Part shown: piece after piece, positions 7,027-14,807 of the stretch
Layout of the letters: every line of letters starts with the position of its first letter
How positions within the stretch are numbered: position 1 is the first letter of the stretch
Source of the DNA: a virus
Virus record (IMG/VR): IMGVR_UViG_3300027847_002103
Coordinates: 1 to 56,421 of that record
Reading direction: 5' to 3' (one strand)
Length of the DNA stretch: 56,421 bases
Position numbers and translations under genes: made by a program
The notes under the pieces: model-generated
Told to the model about the DNA's origin: nothing
The model's input: only the letters and a program-made list of their open reading frames with translations
The model's database searches: none

Positions 7027-7193
7027 ATTCCCACCACTGGGTCTTCTTCAACTAAAAGCTGAGGATCTTGACGCATTCTTAACTCTTCTCCAATTCCTTC
7101 TCTAAATCTAAGTTCTTCTTGTAATTTAATGAGTAAACTCCTCATTTCTGAGGTTGACATATTTTTAATATCCATTACGCTCCAAGTTTCCAT
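7023..7193 (-). CDS. small hypothetical protein, 56 aa
   Basis: I prefer ATG 7193 (METWSVMD) because AAAGGA precedes it at five bases; an ATG five codons upstream overlaps the previous gene's stop. The protein is a charged helix with MSTSEMRSLLIKLQEELRFR as its core and ends in an acidic tail. No family recognised. It lies between a lipoprotein-like gene and the small CxxC gene, all overlapping, so one transcript. Confidence 0.55.
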   Translation of the reverse strand: METWSVMDIKNMSTSEMRSLLIKLQEELRFREGIGEELRMRQDPQLLVEEDPVVGI

Positions 7194-7200
7194 GTTTCCT

Positions 7201-7428
7201 TTAATCATTTGTTAAGGTTGGTTCGCCTCTATCGTAAAATTTCCACTCGCCTTTCCTACAAGGACTTTGTTTTCTTTTTCCCCAGGCTCTATCTGTATAT
7301 ACCTTTTGTGTTCCTTCACACTCTGCAAAAAAAGGTGTCATTCCGTCCGGCCAATTGTTGCTCTTTGATGAACAAGATGATCCTATTATTATTGCAAATA
7401 CTATTATTACTATTAATTTCCATTTCAT
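7201..7428 (-). CDS. probable exported lipoprotein-like small protein, 75 aa
   Basis: Residues 1-18 (MKWKLIVIIVFAIIIGSS) form a signal sequence followed by Cys19, so lipid attachment is possible, although the box (GSSC) lacks the usual -3 aliphatic residue. The mature part contains two further Cys (ECEGTQ and SPCRKGEW) that may form a disulfide in the periplasm. Small phage lipoproteins can be outer spanins or entry-exclusion proteins, but there is no visible inner-spanin partner. The start overlaps the SpeD-type gene stop by four bases. Confidence 0.6.
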   Translation of the reverse strand: MKWKLIVIIVFAIIIGSSCSSKSNNWPDGMTPFFAECEGTQKVYTDRAWGKRKQSPCRKGEWKFYDRGEPTLTND

Positions 7429-7844
7429 TCGTTTATTTCCTCTTGAATAATTGGGCTCGACTTATGAGCTGAAGTCGAATGAGTTAATGTTTTAATCTCT
7501 ACTGCCCTATCCAAGAGCATGTGCTCGATCTTAATGGGTTCCATCTCCATAAATTCCACTAGAACTTCATTTGAAGAAAATTCTGCACATGAATATACAT
7601 CACATTGCACTAATGCCGGAGATGTTTCATCCCAGATATGTATTGCTATGTGACTTGTTTCTATCATTACTATTGCTGTTAAACCACGATTACCTTCCTT
7701 GGACACATAAGCAGCGTATGGGCCCTTGATAATTTTCATCTCTATTTTGTTTACTAAATTTCGAAGCCATTTTTTAATTTCTTTTTCACCCGTCATCGGG
7801 TTATTCACCTCAGCCCTAATAATCAAATGCTTATGTTCAGGCAT
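7425..7844 (-). CDS. speD: S-adenosylmethionine decarboxylase proenzyme (SpeD/SpeH type)
   Basis: Converts S-adenosylmethionine to decarboxylated SAM, the aminopropyl donor for spermidine. The enzyme is made as a proenzyme that cuts itself to form a pyruvoyl group. With ATG 7844 (AGGAGA upstream) the product is 139 aa, close to the bacterial size. The key region is MIETSHIAIHIWDE (60-73), giving the pyruvoyl-forming Ser64 and His65/His69, followed by CDVYSC with Cys86 at the proton-donor position. The usual Glu before the serine is Thr63 here. An upstream GTG (7892) would lie inside an RNA hairpin and is disfavoured. SpeD genes are known in T4-like marine phages. Function of the family sure; role in infection inferred. 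Confidence 0.88.
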   Translation of the reverse strand: MPEHKHLIIRAEVNNPMTGEKEIKKWLRNLVNKIEMKIIKGPYAAYVSKEGNRGLTAIVMIETSHIAIHIWDETSPALVQCDVYSCAEFSSNEVLVEFMEMEPIKIEHMLLDRAVEIKTLTHSTSAHKSSPIIQEEINE

Positions 7845-7870
7845 CCTCTCTCTCCTGTTATAAATGCTGA

Positions 7871-7901
7871 GGGCGTGTCGTCGGAACGACACTCCGAGCC
7901 C
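7871..7901 (-). promoter_or_regulatory. strong hairpin in the SpeD-gene leader
   Basis: In the minus-strand transcript GTGTCGT (7892-7886) pairs perfectly with ACGACAC (7881-7875) around a four-base loop, and GGGC (7901-7898) can extend the stem with GCCC (7874-7871) across a five-base bulge. No T run follows, so it is not an ordinary terminator. It sits about 30 bases before the preferred ATG. It may stabilise the 3' end of the SET transcript or regulate the decarboxylase gene. Confidence 0.5.
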
Positions 7902-7909
7902 CCAATAAA

Positions 7910-8206
7910 TTAATTACATTTATATAATGAATAACTCCAAGTAAGTTCTTCTCCAGATTCAATGTCTCTTAAAGCACCAATCCACCAAGTTTTAGGATCC
8001 ATCAAAAGTTTGAAACAATTAGGATCATCAGAGTGATTACCAAATCCTCCTAGAGGAGTTCTAATGTATCCGTTTTCAGAGCTTTCATTTGCGTGATGGG
8101 TAACTCCAATTACTGTTTGCGCCGCAATTTTCTCTGTTGCGAAAAGTCCTAAGCCAGATATTGAAGATTCTTTAATTGTTACATAGTGGGGCAGTGGTTT
8201 ATACAT
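7910..8206 (-). CDS. minimal SET-domain protein (putative lysine methyltransferase), 98 aa
   Basis: SET enzymes transfer methyl from S-adenosylmethionine to lysine. Here the whole protein is one compact SET core: SGLGLFATEKI near residues 17-27, then FGNHSDDPNC (about 55-64), matching the NHxxxPN SAM-binding motif, and SGEELTWSY, matching the GEELTxDY motif except for Trp-Ser in place of the usual aromatic-Asp. The flanking pre/post-SET cysteines of eukaryotic enzymes are absent. It stands next to a SAM-consuming decarboxylase. The target is unknown and could be a host or virion protein. Activity is uncertain because of the altered last motif. Confidence 0.75.
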   Translation of the reverse strand: MYKPLPHYVTIKESSISGLGLFATEKIAAQTVIGVTHHANESSENGYIRTPLGGFGNHSDDPNCFKLLMDPKTWWIGALRDIESGEELTWSYSLYKCN

Positions 8207-8223
8207 ATTATTATTTATATTTC

Positions 8224-8655
8224 TTAATTATAAACTATATCGTCTTCTTCCACTTTTTTAATTGATTTTATATTTTTCGTTTGTAATTCCGCATGGTACT
8301 TCATATGAGCTCCGATGAGCTTATCTTCGTCATAGCATTTTTCAGCTTGTATCTGCTGAGCTGTTTCAACTGCATCTTCTGGATTATCGAACCATTCACT
8401 TTTCCACGTTCCTTTAGCTACAATTGTTCTGGGGTTTGTATATACAATTCCAGATTCTTCCGATGTCCACCAAAGATGTAACATTCCGATATATCCTATT
8501 TGTGGTGGAGCTTCAAATCCTTGTAAAATATGTCTTATTCCCATGCTTTGAAGAAATGGAAACTCTGTTGTATTATAAAACTTATAACGAAATTGAGTTT
8601 CCATAGCATGTCGCATGTCTTTTAGCATCTTCTCTCTATTATTCTCTTCATCCAT
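8224..8655 (-). CDS. hypothetical protein, 143 aa
   Basis: ATG at 8655, one base after the stop of the preceding glycosyltransferase-like gene. The central segment is aromatic (IGYIGMLHLWWTSEESG) and reads like a small globular domain. A hydrophilic helical C-terminus follows (NPEDAVETAQQIQAEKCYDE). I recognise no family. Continuous gene order with the accessory island suggests co-transcription. Confidence 0.6.
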   Translation of the reverse strand: MDEENNREKMLKDMRHAMETQFRYKFYNTTEFPFLQSMGIRHILQGFEAPPQIGYIGMLHLWWTSEESGIVYTNPRTIVAKGTWKSEWFDNPEDAVETAQQIQAEKCYDEDKLIGAHMKYHAELQTKNIKSIKKVEEDDIVYN

Positions 8656-8656
8656 A

Positions 8657-9526
8657 TTAAATCTCCAATAAATGCCTTCTGTTATACTCTAATTTGTCTT
8701 GAATATTATGTAGTTTCTTATTAAGAATATTCTTATTCATATCCAGAATGTCTTTTATCTGAGTCATTATTGCTTCATGTCTATATCTAAATGACTCTAT
8801 CTCATCAAAACTATAATCAAATAATTCGTCGTATAATTTAAACCCTAATTTTTCAAATATCTTATACCAGCCAGCACCTCCGATAACAAGAAATGGCTTA
8901 CAGTGTCCTAATGGCCTACACGTTTTCTCACTAAAATACCATTGACGTACTTGTTGTGTTTCACAAACTAAATCTATCTCTGACTCTAACCATTCCTGTA
9001 CCGGTAAGAAATCATGAAATGCTTCTGGATCGTCTTCAAAACCGTCTGTAAACGGTGTCTGAAATGTGATTCGTTTAGTCATATCGAATACGCCATTACT
9101 CATATTATATTCACATGGTAAATCAACATACAATGTCTCATTCGAATCCACCTGTGTTACCCACTTTTGCTTATACTTTATAGCATTTCCGTCTTTCACC
9201 CAATTCCAAGATATATATGATTGTAATCTATCCAAATAAGACATAAACGACTCATCAGTAGTATTACCCTTTTCTCCCATAGTATGAATTTCTGTATTAT
9301 TATATGAATATATAAATCCTGATTGACCTGCTAACTCTCTAAGAGTTAATACTCTAGTTATTCTCGGCAGATTCACCATGCAAATCACTCGATACTTTTT
9401 AGGAAAGTCTACATCTTCTATAGAATGATATAATTCTCTAAATTTTCTTAATCTGGAAGCAAACACATATCTATGCCATGATGGGCTATCATTTGCGGGT
9501 CCCTGTAAATTATTCCAATTACTCAT
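8657..9526 (-). CDS. glycosyltransferase-like island paralogue 1 (short form, 289 aa)
   Basis: One of five window proteins sharing a C-terminal signature: SEKTCRPLGHCKPFLVIGG, then LGFKLYDELFDYSFDEIES and a long helical tail. The EK...KPF..G pattern is reminiscent of the nucleotide-sugar half of GT-B glycosyltransferases, but I do not know a characterised member. It is very similar to the protein at 11933-13165 from the segment RLRKFRELYHSIEDV onward, yet lacks that paralogue's first 120 or so residues (the GYxPLxG...HPDN domain). It is thus a truncated or single-domain copy. The start overlaps the stop of the SGNH gene upstream (ATGAGTAA). Confidence 0.6.
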   Translation of the reverse strand: MSNWNNLQGPANDSPSWHRYVFASRLRKFRELYHSIEDVDFPKKYRVICMVNLPRITRVLTLRELAGQSGFIYSYNNTEIHTMGEKGNTTDESFMSYLDRLQSYISWNWVKDGNAIKYKQKWVTQVDSNETLYVDLPCEYNMSNGVFDMTKRITFQTPFTDGFEDDPEAFHDFLPVQEWLESEIDLVCETQQVRQWYFSEKTCRPLGHCKPFLVIGGAGWYKIFEKLGFKLYDELFDYSFDEIESFRYRHEAIMTQIKDILDMNKNILNKKLHNIQDKLEYNRRHLLEI

Positions 9527-10298
9527 ATATAAACTCCGTTATTTCTTCTCCTTCTACGTGGTATAAGTTTTCATGAAATTCTTCTGAGAGTGTTGTATCA
9601 TAAAAGAAATTAGAAATAATATTATACAAAACTACATGGTTCGGATATGATAAATGATTCTTACGTTTGCTTTCAATTTCATGACGAATAATTCCATCAT
9701 GAAATTCATTACCACATACTTCACGTAATTGAGTATCTACGATTTTAAAGTTTGAGTCATTAAGAGTTGACCAATCATACGGCACATCTTTAAATACATT
9801 TTTTTCAGTTGTTAATACTAATGTTTTCATGTTGTGCCATTTTAAAAATAAACATGTATAAAAAGCCCACATTTTAATCTCAGGTTTGAAGGTATCATAT
9901 GCACCTATAACTTTTTCCATATTATTATAGACACTACCTCCAATTTCATATCCTTCACCAGATTCACCCTTTCTACAAAAATCATCTATATTTTCTCCAG
10001 ATTTATATGCTCTATACATATCTTCTGCGGCACCGGCATGTATTGGTTCATCAAGAAAAGGAAATGGTAATCGATTTCTATCTGTTAATAAAAATATAAA
10101 TTTTGCGGTATTCCTAACACCCCGCTCTTGTAATTCGCGTAATGAGACGTATGTACTTCGACCGCCATTTGAATTAACATCAATGGCTTCATGTTTCTTT
10201 AATTGATTTTGCCAGCACAGATCACCGTTAGCAAAATCCCAGTTATAGTCTGGGTTTTCATCATAGTCACAATAACTATCGCCGAATATCAAATACAT
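9519..10298 (-). CDS. SGNH/GDSL-type hydrolase-like protein 1
   Basis: Starts MYLIFGDSY, the block I motif holding the nucleophile Ser8, followed by a Gly/Asn-containing stretch (NSNGGRSTYVSLRELQ, block II/III position) and a late NHLSYPNHVVLYNII, providing the block V His. SGNH enzymes deacylate or acylate sugars and lipids. At 259 aa it fits a single-domain enzyme. It ends in EFIYE, a tail shared with the other three copies and encoded where its stop overlaps the next start. It also overlaps the upstream glycosyltransferase-like gene by 23 bases. The substrate is unknown; sugar O-acyl groups on a phage- or host-surface glycan are the best guess. Confidence 0.72.
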   Translation of the reverse strand: MYLIFGDSYCDYDENPDYNWDFANGDLCWQNQLKKHEAIDVNSNGGRSTYVSLRELQERGVRNTAKFIFLLTDRNRLPFPFLDEPIHAGAAEDMYRAYKSGENIDDFCRKGESGEGYEIGGSVYNNMEKVIGAYDTFKPEIKMWAFYTCLFLKWHNMKTLVLTTEKNVFKDVPYDWSTLNDSNFKIVDTQLREVCGNEFHDGIIRHEIESKRKNHLSYPNHVVLYNIISNFFYDTTLSEEFHENLYHVEGEEITEFIYE

Positions 10299-11403
10299 AC
10301 TTATCTTGATCTTTGTTAAATATTTCCAAAACTTCTGCGTCGCTTTTAGTTAACCCCTCTTCACGAAACATATCAACCATATCTATGTGTTGCAATTTGT
10401 CTAGGGCCTTATAATTATATTCCCTCTTCTCAGAAAGACTCTTACATCTATCTATTAATTCAGATGTAGGAATTTTTAAGATTCCTTTTATTTGTGTTAT
10501 AACTGAATCTAATCTTTCTTTATAAGGTTTGTCATCAAATGAATAGTCGAATAATTCATCGTATAATTTAAAACCCATATTCTTAAGAGCTTGATGGATA
10601 TATCTTGGACCTAAAATAATGAATGGTTTCTTATATAACATAGGTTTATATGCTTTTTCTGTTAATACAGTCCCAGCTGAAATACAATAAGCTTCCGTCA
10701 CGAGATCAATACAACTTTCAATATATTCTAAGGGTACGCTTTCTTCCCGCGATTGTTGTTTCAGTCCCCATTCCTCTAATAAATCTTCTCGAGTTCGTTC
10801 CTTTAAAGGCTTTTTATTTTTATCTGTCTCGTTTAACTCTGTTAATTCATTTAATAATTCTACTTCACCATCATCTTTAAAAAATGAATTAATTTGATCT
10901 TCATCTTCAAACGGATAGTATGAATATATAAACCTCTCCTCACCCTGTAAAGCTCTCAGTAAATCTATTCTATGAGGTTTTCGAGTGCAATTTAACGATA
11001 CAACATTATATTTAAAATCTAAATCTAATTCATAAGAACGATTCCTATCTCGCGTATTTCTTAAAAACTGTGGTATGCATACCTCAGGATAGATCACAGG
11101 CTTTAAATTACTATCTACTTCGAATCGTTCTATGTTAGAATGTATATTAAAATCACCTGTAATATAATATACGTTTTTGCCTTTAAAATCTAAAGTTAAA
11201 AGATTATATAAAACATAGTCAGTATATTGATATCTATCATCTGATGTTTTTAATGGGCTAAATCTATCTGTTTCCCCATCAAAAAATATCATATCATCAT
11301 CATTTAATAATTCATCTAATAATGCTTGATTTACTTGATGGTTATTACTTTGTCGTATTCCTAAAATAAAAGATGTTCTGTCTCCAGGAACATAGAATCT
11401 CAT
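10276..11403 (-). CDS. glycosyltransferase-like island paralogue 2 (375 aa)
   Basis: ATG at 11403 overlaps the preceding stop (ATGA), so I start here and not at an upstream in-frame ATG inside that gene. The C-terminus carries the shared signature: TEKAYKPMLYKKPFIILGP, then MGFKLYDELFDYSFDD and KYLSLSEKREYN-type helices. The N-terminal part differs from other copies and contains VSLNCTRKPHRIDLLRAL. A low-complexity charged insert (LNELTELNETDKNKKPLKER) sits before the C-terminal domain. The best relative in the window is the copy at 20451-21350, which has the same overall plan. Function is inferred as glycan synthesis; no experimental relative known to me. Confidence 0.6.
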   Translation of the reverse strand: MRFYVPGDRTSFILGIRQSNNHQVNQALLDELLNDDDMIFFDGETDRFSPLKTSDDRYQYTDYVLYNLLTLDFKGKNVYYITGDFNIHSNIERFEVDSNLKPVIYPEVCIPQFLRNTRDRNRSYELDLDFKYNVVSLNCTRKPHRIDLLRALQGEERFIYSYYPFEDEDQINSFFKDDGEVELLNELTELNETDKNKKPLKERTREDLLEEWGLKQQSREESVPLEYIESCIDLVTEAYCISAGTVLTEKAYKPMLYKKPFIILGPRYIHQALKNMGFKLYDELFDYSFDDKPYKERLDSVITQIKGILKIPTSELIDRCKSLSEKREYNYKALDKLQHIDMVDMFREEGLTKSDAEVLEIFNKDQDKYVFDIRR

Positions 11404-11936
11404 AGATAGAATCCAGATATTTGAAGAGTATATTTGTCTTTCAATCCACAATTACCACTTAAATGTAAATGGCTTGGATCCCATAGATATCCTTCAGCCG
11501 CACTCCAATGGGTGCTTGATTGCCAATCATGATTTTCATCTTGATAATGCATCAGGTGTCCTGGTTCCCAATCTTGCAAATATATATTTGCTCTTACTTT
11601 GGGTCTAGTATCATTTGGATATTCATTTTTAAATTTAAAAAATGTATCTCTATGTAGAGTAACAGTATTACCTGGTGGCTGAAGTATTGTGCTAACTGTA
11701 ATTACCTCCATCTTTAATTGTTCACCCAATACTTTATAATCTACATCTCCATCATTAAACCATAATTGTTGTATTCTTGTATTATCTTCGGTATAGGTTT
11801 CAGGAAAACCTCCTGCTATTTCATGTAAATCTTTTTGTTCTGCAGTTTGATAGCTGATACAACTACCACGATGTTGGTTATAATCTGCATCTAAAAATAC
11901 ACTCAAATCATAATCTAATTTAATATCTTCAATCAT
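11400..11936 (-). CDS. cupin/2OG-oxygenase-like protein, 178 aa
   Basis: The second half looks like a double-stranded beta-helix oxygenase: PPGNTVTLHRDTFF supplies an HxD metal pair, then RANIYLQDWEPGHLMHYQDE, EGYLWDPSHLHLSGNCG with a distal His, and TLQISGFYL at the end. This is the order HxD...H seen in 2OG/Fe(II) enzymes and some cupins, but I see no clear Arg anchor. It is more likely to modify a small molecule or peptide than to be structural. It sits between two glycosyltransferase-like genes with overlaps on both sides (four bases each). Family assignment is tentative. Confidence 0.5.
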   Translation of the reverse strand: MIEDIKLDYDLSVFLDADYNQHRGSCISYQTAEQKDLHEIAGGFPETYTEDNTRIQQLWFNDGDVDYKVLGEQLKMEVITVSTILQPPGNTVTLHRDTFFKFKNEYPNDTRPKVRANIYLQDWEPGHLMHYQDENHDWQSSTHWSAAEGYLWDPSHLHLSGNCGLKDKYTLQISGFYL

Positions 11937-13165
11937 GTTATACCTTTCTCTTTATCTATTTGCTTTGTGACCTTAAACACATCGGTATATTCTCTACACT
12001 CTAATAATTGTTTTTTATTATAATATATTTTGTCTTGAATGTCCAGTATTTTTTTATCGAGTACACTTTTATCCATATTTAGAATGTCTTTCATTTGAGC
12101 CATGATCGCCCCATGCCTATATCTAAATGATTCTATTTCATCAAAACTATAATCAAATAGTTCATCATATAATTTAAACCCTAATTGTTCAAATATCTTA
12201 TACCATCCAGCACACCCAACAACAAGAAATGGCTTACAATGAGCCAATGCTTTACATGTCTTATCACTCAAACCAAAAGCTCTTATATGATATGTTTCAA
12301 TAATTAAATCTATCTCTGATTCTAACCACTCCTGGACTGGTAAGAAATCATGATATGCATCTGTGTCGTCTTCAAAACCTTGTGTAAAAGGCGTTTTAAA
12401 ATGGATTCGTTTAGTTTGATCAAACCTTTCATTACTCATATTAAATCCACATGATAGATCAACATACTTTGTCTCATCACTTCTATTATTAAATTCTATA
12501 GCGTCTCCATTCTTTACCCACTTCCAAGAGCTCTTAGGATGCATTCTTTCTACGAATGATGTAAAGAACTCATCAGTTTCGGAGCCGTCTCTTCCTATGC
12601 TATTAACTTCTGTGCAGTTGAATGAATATATGAATCCGGGTATACCTGCTAATTCTCTAAGTGTTAATACTCTAGATATCTTCGGTTGATTAACCATGCT
12701 AATCACCCGATATTTTACAGGGATACCCATATCTTCTACAGGTTGATATAACTCATAAAATTTTCGTAATCTAGAGGCACAGATATCTCTAGCGCTTGAT
12801 GGTACTAGAGGATACATAGTAATTCGCATTTTAGGCTTAACTAATTCACACCAATCATTATAGATATGTTCTGCATTTGCATCGCCATTAAGATACCATA
12901 TTTTATTATCGGGATGAGAATAATTATGAATTATCTCTAATACATTATCATACTGATCACCTAATAACGGATGGTATCCTCCTGATTCATTAGCATTCCA
13001 TATCATTATATTTTTATCTGTCTTCTCCTTTAACCTTTCAAGAGAATAATTCCAATGATCAAATCCAGGCGGCTTTGGGACTTTCGGTGGTGTTAAAAAT
13101 TCTTCTTTTGATTCGTATGCGCGGCCGTGACTAATGTATAGCCAATTCCCTGATTCGTTTTGCAT
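11933..13165 (-). CDS. glycosyltransferase-like island paralogue 3 (two-domain, 410 aa)
   Basis: I use ATG 13165, which has GGAG five bases upstream; an earlier TTG-initiated extension overlaps deeply with the upstream gene. The N-terminal domain contains GGYHPLLGDQYD, IIHNYSHPDNK and YNDWCELVKPKMRI, matching the same positions in the next paralogue. The C-terminal domain has LSDKTCKALAHCKPFLVVG and LGFKLYDELFDYSFDEIES. Nearly the whole C-terminal part is closely similar to the short copy at 8657-9526, so these two duplicated recently relative to the others. Role in building a glycan inferred from domain style and neighbours. Confidence 0.6.
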   Translation of the reverse strand: MQNESGNWLYISHGRAYESKEEFLTPPKVPKPPGFDHWNYSLERLKEKTDKNIMIWNANESGGYHPLLGDQYDNVLEIIHNYSHPDNKIWYLNGDANAEHIYNDWCELVKPKMRITMYPLVPSSARDICASRLRKFYELYQPVEDMGIPVKYRVISMVNQPKISRVLTLRELAGIPGFIYSFNCTEVNSIGRDGSETDEFFTSFVERMHPKSSWKWVKNGDAIEFNNRSDETKYVDLSCGFNMSNERFDQTKRIHFKTPFTQGFEDDTDAYHDFLPVQEWLESEIDLIIETYHIRAFGLSDKTCKALAHCKPFLVVGCAGWYKIFEQLGFKLYDELFDYSFDEIESFRYRHGAIMAQMKDILNMDKSVLDKKILDIQDKIYYNKKQLLECREYTDVFKVTKQIDKEKGIT

Positions 13166-14204
13166 TGTACTCCAATTTAGGTTGTAATCTCTTTTCAATT
13201 TTTTCTATTTCTTCTTTATCCATATCTAATATCTTATCACATTGTCTCATTATATTTTTCCATCTATCTTCAAATAAGGGGTTAGAATCAAAACTGTAAT
13301 CAAATAATTCATCATATAATTTAAATCCCATTCTTTCAAACTCTCTATACCAATTAGGTCCTCCTATAGTTAAGAATATCTTTTTCCAGTATAGCGGCTT
13401 GCATGATTTATCTGATAGGTAATTTGCTACACATACTTTATTTTCTTGAACTAAATCTATATACGATTGCCACCATTCTCTAGGAGGAAATATGTCGTGT
13501 TGGCATGAAGTACCTATTGCTTCTCGAGGACATTCTTCAGTTAATAATACTCTCTCTCGTGCATTAAAATTTCTAAAACTCAAATCACATGGAGCCGGAT
13601 AATCTGCAGGATATATCATATCTAATGTTTCAATACTATTGCCGTCGTGCCAGTCCCATTTCTTACCTAACCAAGCTTCCGTAGTATTTTTCCAATTCTC
13701 TCCAATTGCTTCTTCATCGTTTAATAAATGAGTGGGGGTGACTCTATAAGAATACTTAAACCAAGAATTACCTGTTAAACGTCCTAGAGTAAGTAATCGA
13801 AATATTCTGGGATTATTAACTAATGTAACAATCTTATAGAGCCGCTTATAGGTAGGTGCTTGATACTCACTCCACAAGGAATTCATCGTATTCACATACT
13901 TTGATATCATAAACCTCCAATTTGGATTTACTTTTATCTTAAATTTCGGTTTAACTATTTGACACCATTTATCATAATTTTGTTGTAATAAACTATCGTG
14001 ATTAGAAAACGTCACATTATTGTCAGGATGTGCAAAATCATGAATAATCTGTAATAATTTGTCGTCTTCTCGCCCATGCAGCGGATAATAGCCCTGTGCT
14101 TCCCACTCGTCTTTAATAACTATAGGTTCATCAATTGGATTAGATATAATTTCTAATTCTGGATACTCTGTTTTTCCTATAGTGGACTCTACTTTTATAA
14201 TCAT
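13131..14204 (-). CDS. glycosyltransferase-like island paralogue 4 (two-domain, 357 aa)
   Basis: The N-terminal domain has QGYYPLHGREDDKLLQIIHD, FAHPDNN and YDKWCQIVKPKFKI, aligned with paralogue 3. The C-terminal domain has LSDKSCKPLYWKKIFLTIG and MGFKLYDELFDYSFDSN. It also contains LTLGRLTGNSWFKYSY, matching the LTLRELAG...FIYSY segment of copies 1 and 3, which confirms common ancestry over the full length. ATG overlaps the upstream stop (ATGA) and the 3' end overlaps paralogue 3. No catalytic residues can be assigned. Confidence 0.6.
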   Translation of the reverse strand: MIIKVESTIGKTEYPELEIISNPIDEPIVIKDEWEAQGYYPLHGREDDKLLQIIHDFAHPDNNVTFSNHDSLLQQNYDKWCQIVKPKFKIKVNPNWRFMISKYVNTMNSLWSEYQAPTYKRLYKIVTLVNNPRIFRLLTLGRLTGNSWFKYSYRVTPTHLLNDEEAIGENWKNTTEAWLGKKWDWHDGNSIETLDMIYPADYPAPCDLSFRNFNARERVLLTEECPREAIGTSCQHDIFPPREWWQSYIDLVQENKVCVANYLSDKSCKPLYWKKIFLTIGGPNWYREFERMGFKLYDELFDYSFDSNPLFEDRWKNIMRQCDKILDMDKEEIEKIEKRLQPKLEYNAKRIRELAIH

Positions 14205-14800
14205 AATCCTTTTTCATAATCAATGATATAGCTTTTTATGCTAGGCCTCACATATCGATGATTTATAAATGTTTTCTTTATTATCTCTTTATTAATTTTG
14301 TTTTCATCGTTGACAACAAATTGTATAATTGGAAACTCTGGAAAGGTATCAGCCATAAAAGATTCAGGAATCTTTATTTGTAAATCAGCAGAAGTAGTTT
14401 CAGGAACTCTGGGAGGATAAACGGAAATCACTTCTAAAATTATTCTGTCTACTAAGAGATCTTTTACATTATTTAAAAACTCTTTAAATTCATGATATTC
14501 ATCAGACTCGAATAGATGATAAAAGTCTCCATTATTTACATGTATAGTTCTATATTCTCTGTATATATTCCATTCTATAGATGTATTAGATCTATCAAAA
14601 TCAACTGTTAGACAGTTTTTTAATATATTAACATAATCATGATTCCTAAAACATCCTTCAAATAGCTTTACATCTACAAAACGAGTTTGTTCATAATCAA
14701 TTTCATCAATATTTACTGAGGGGGTTATACTATCATCGTCATAATCTGAACATGAACGATATAATTCTCTGCCAAATACTAAATTATCTAGATGCAGCAT
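14201..14800 (-). CDS. hypothetical protein following the radical SAM gene, 199 aa
   Basis: ATG at 14800 lies seven bases after the radical SAM stop; an upstream in-frame ATG would start inside that gene. The protein reads like a small alpha/beta domain with many charged residues (TRFVDVKLFEGCFRNHDYVN) and a C-terminal PSIKSYIIDYEKGL. No motif recognised. Because it is coupled to the radical SAM enzyme, it could be an accessory subunit or a substrate carrier, but nothing in the sequence proves that. Confidence 0.55.
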   Translation of the reverse strand: MLHLDNLVFGRELYRSCSDYDDDSITPSVNIDEIDYEQTRFVDVKLFEGCFRNHDYVNILKNCLTVDFDRSNTSIEWNIYREYRTIHVNNGDFYHLFESDEYHEFKEFLNNVKDLLVDRIILEVISVYPPRVPETTSADLQIKIPESFMADTFPEFPIIQFVVNDENKINKEIIKKTFINHRYVRPSIKSYIIDYEKGL

Positions 14801-14807
14801 ATTTTGT

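Noticed and set aside
8212-8219. TATAAATA just upstream of the SET gene
   Set aside because: Initiation would fall at or past the ATG at 8206 and the gene has no later in-frame start, so it cannot serve as its promoter.
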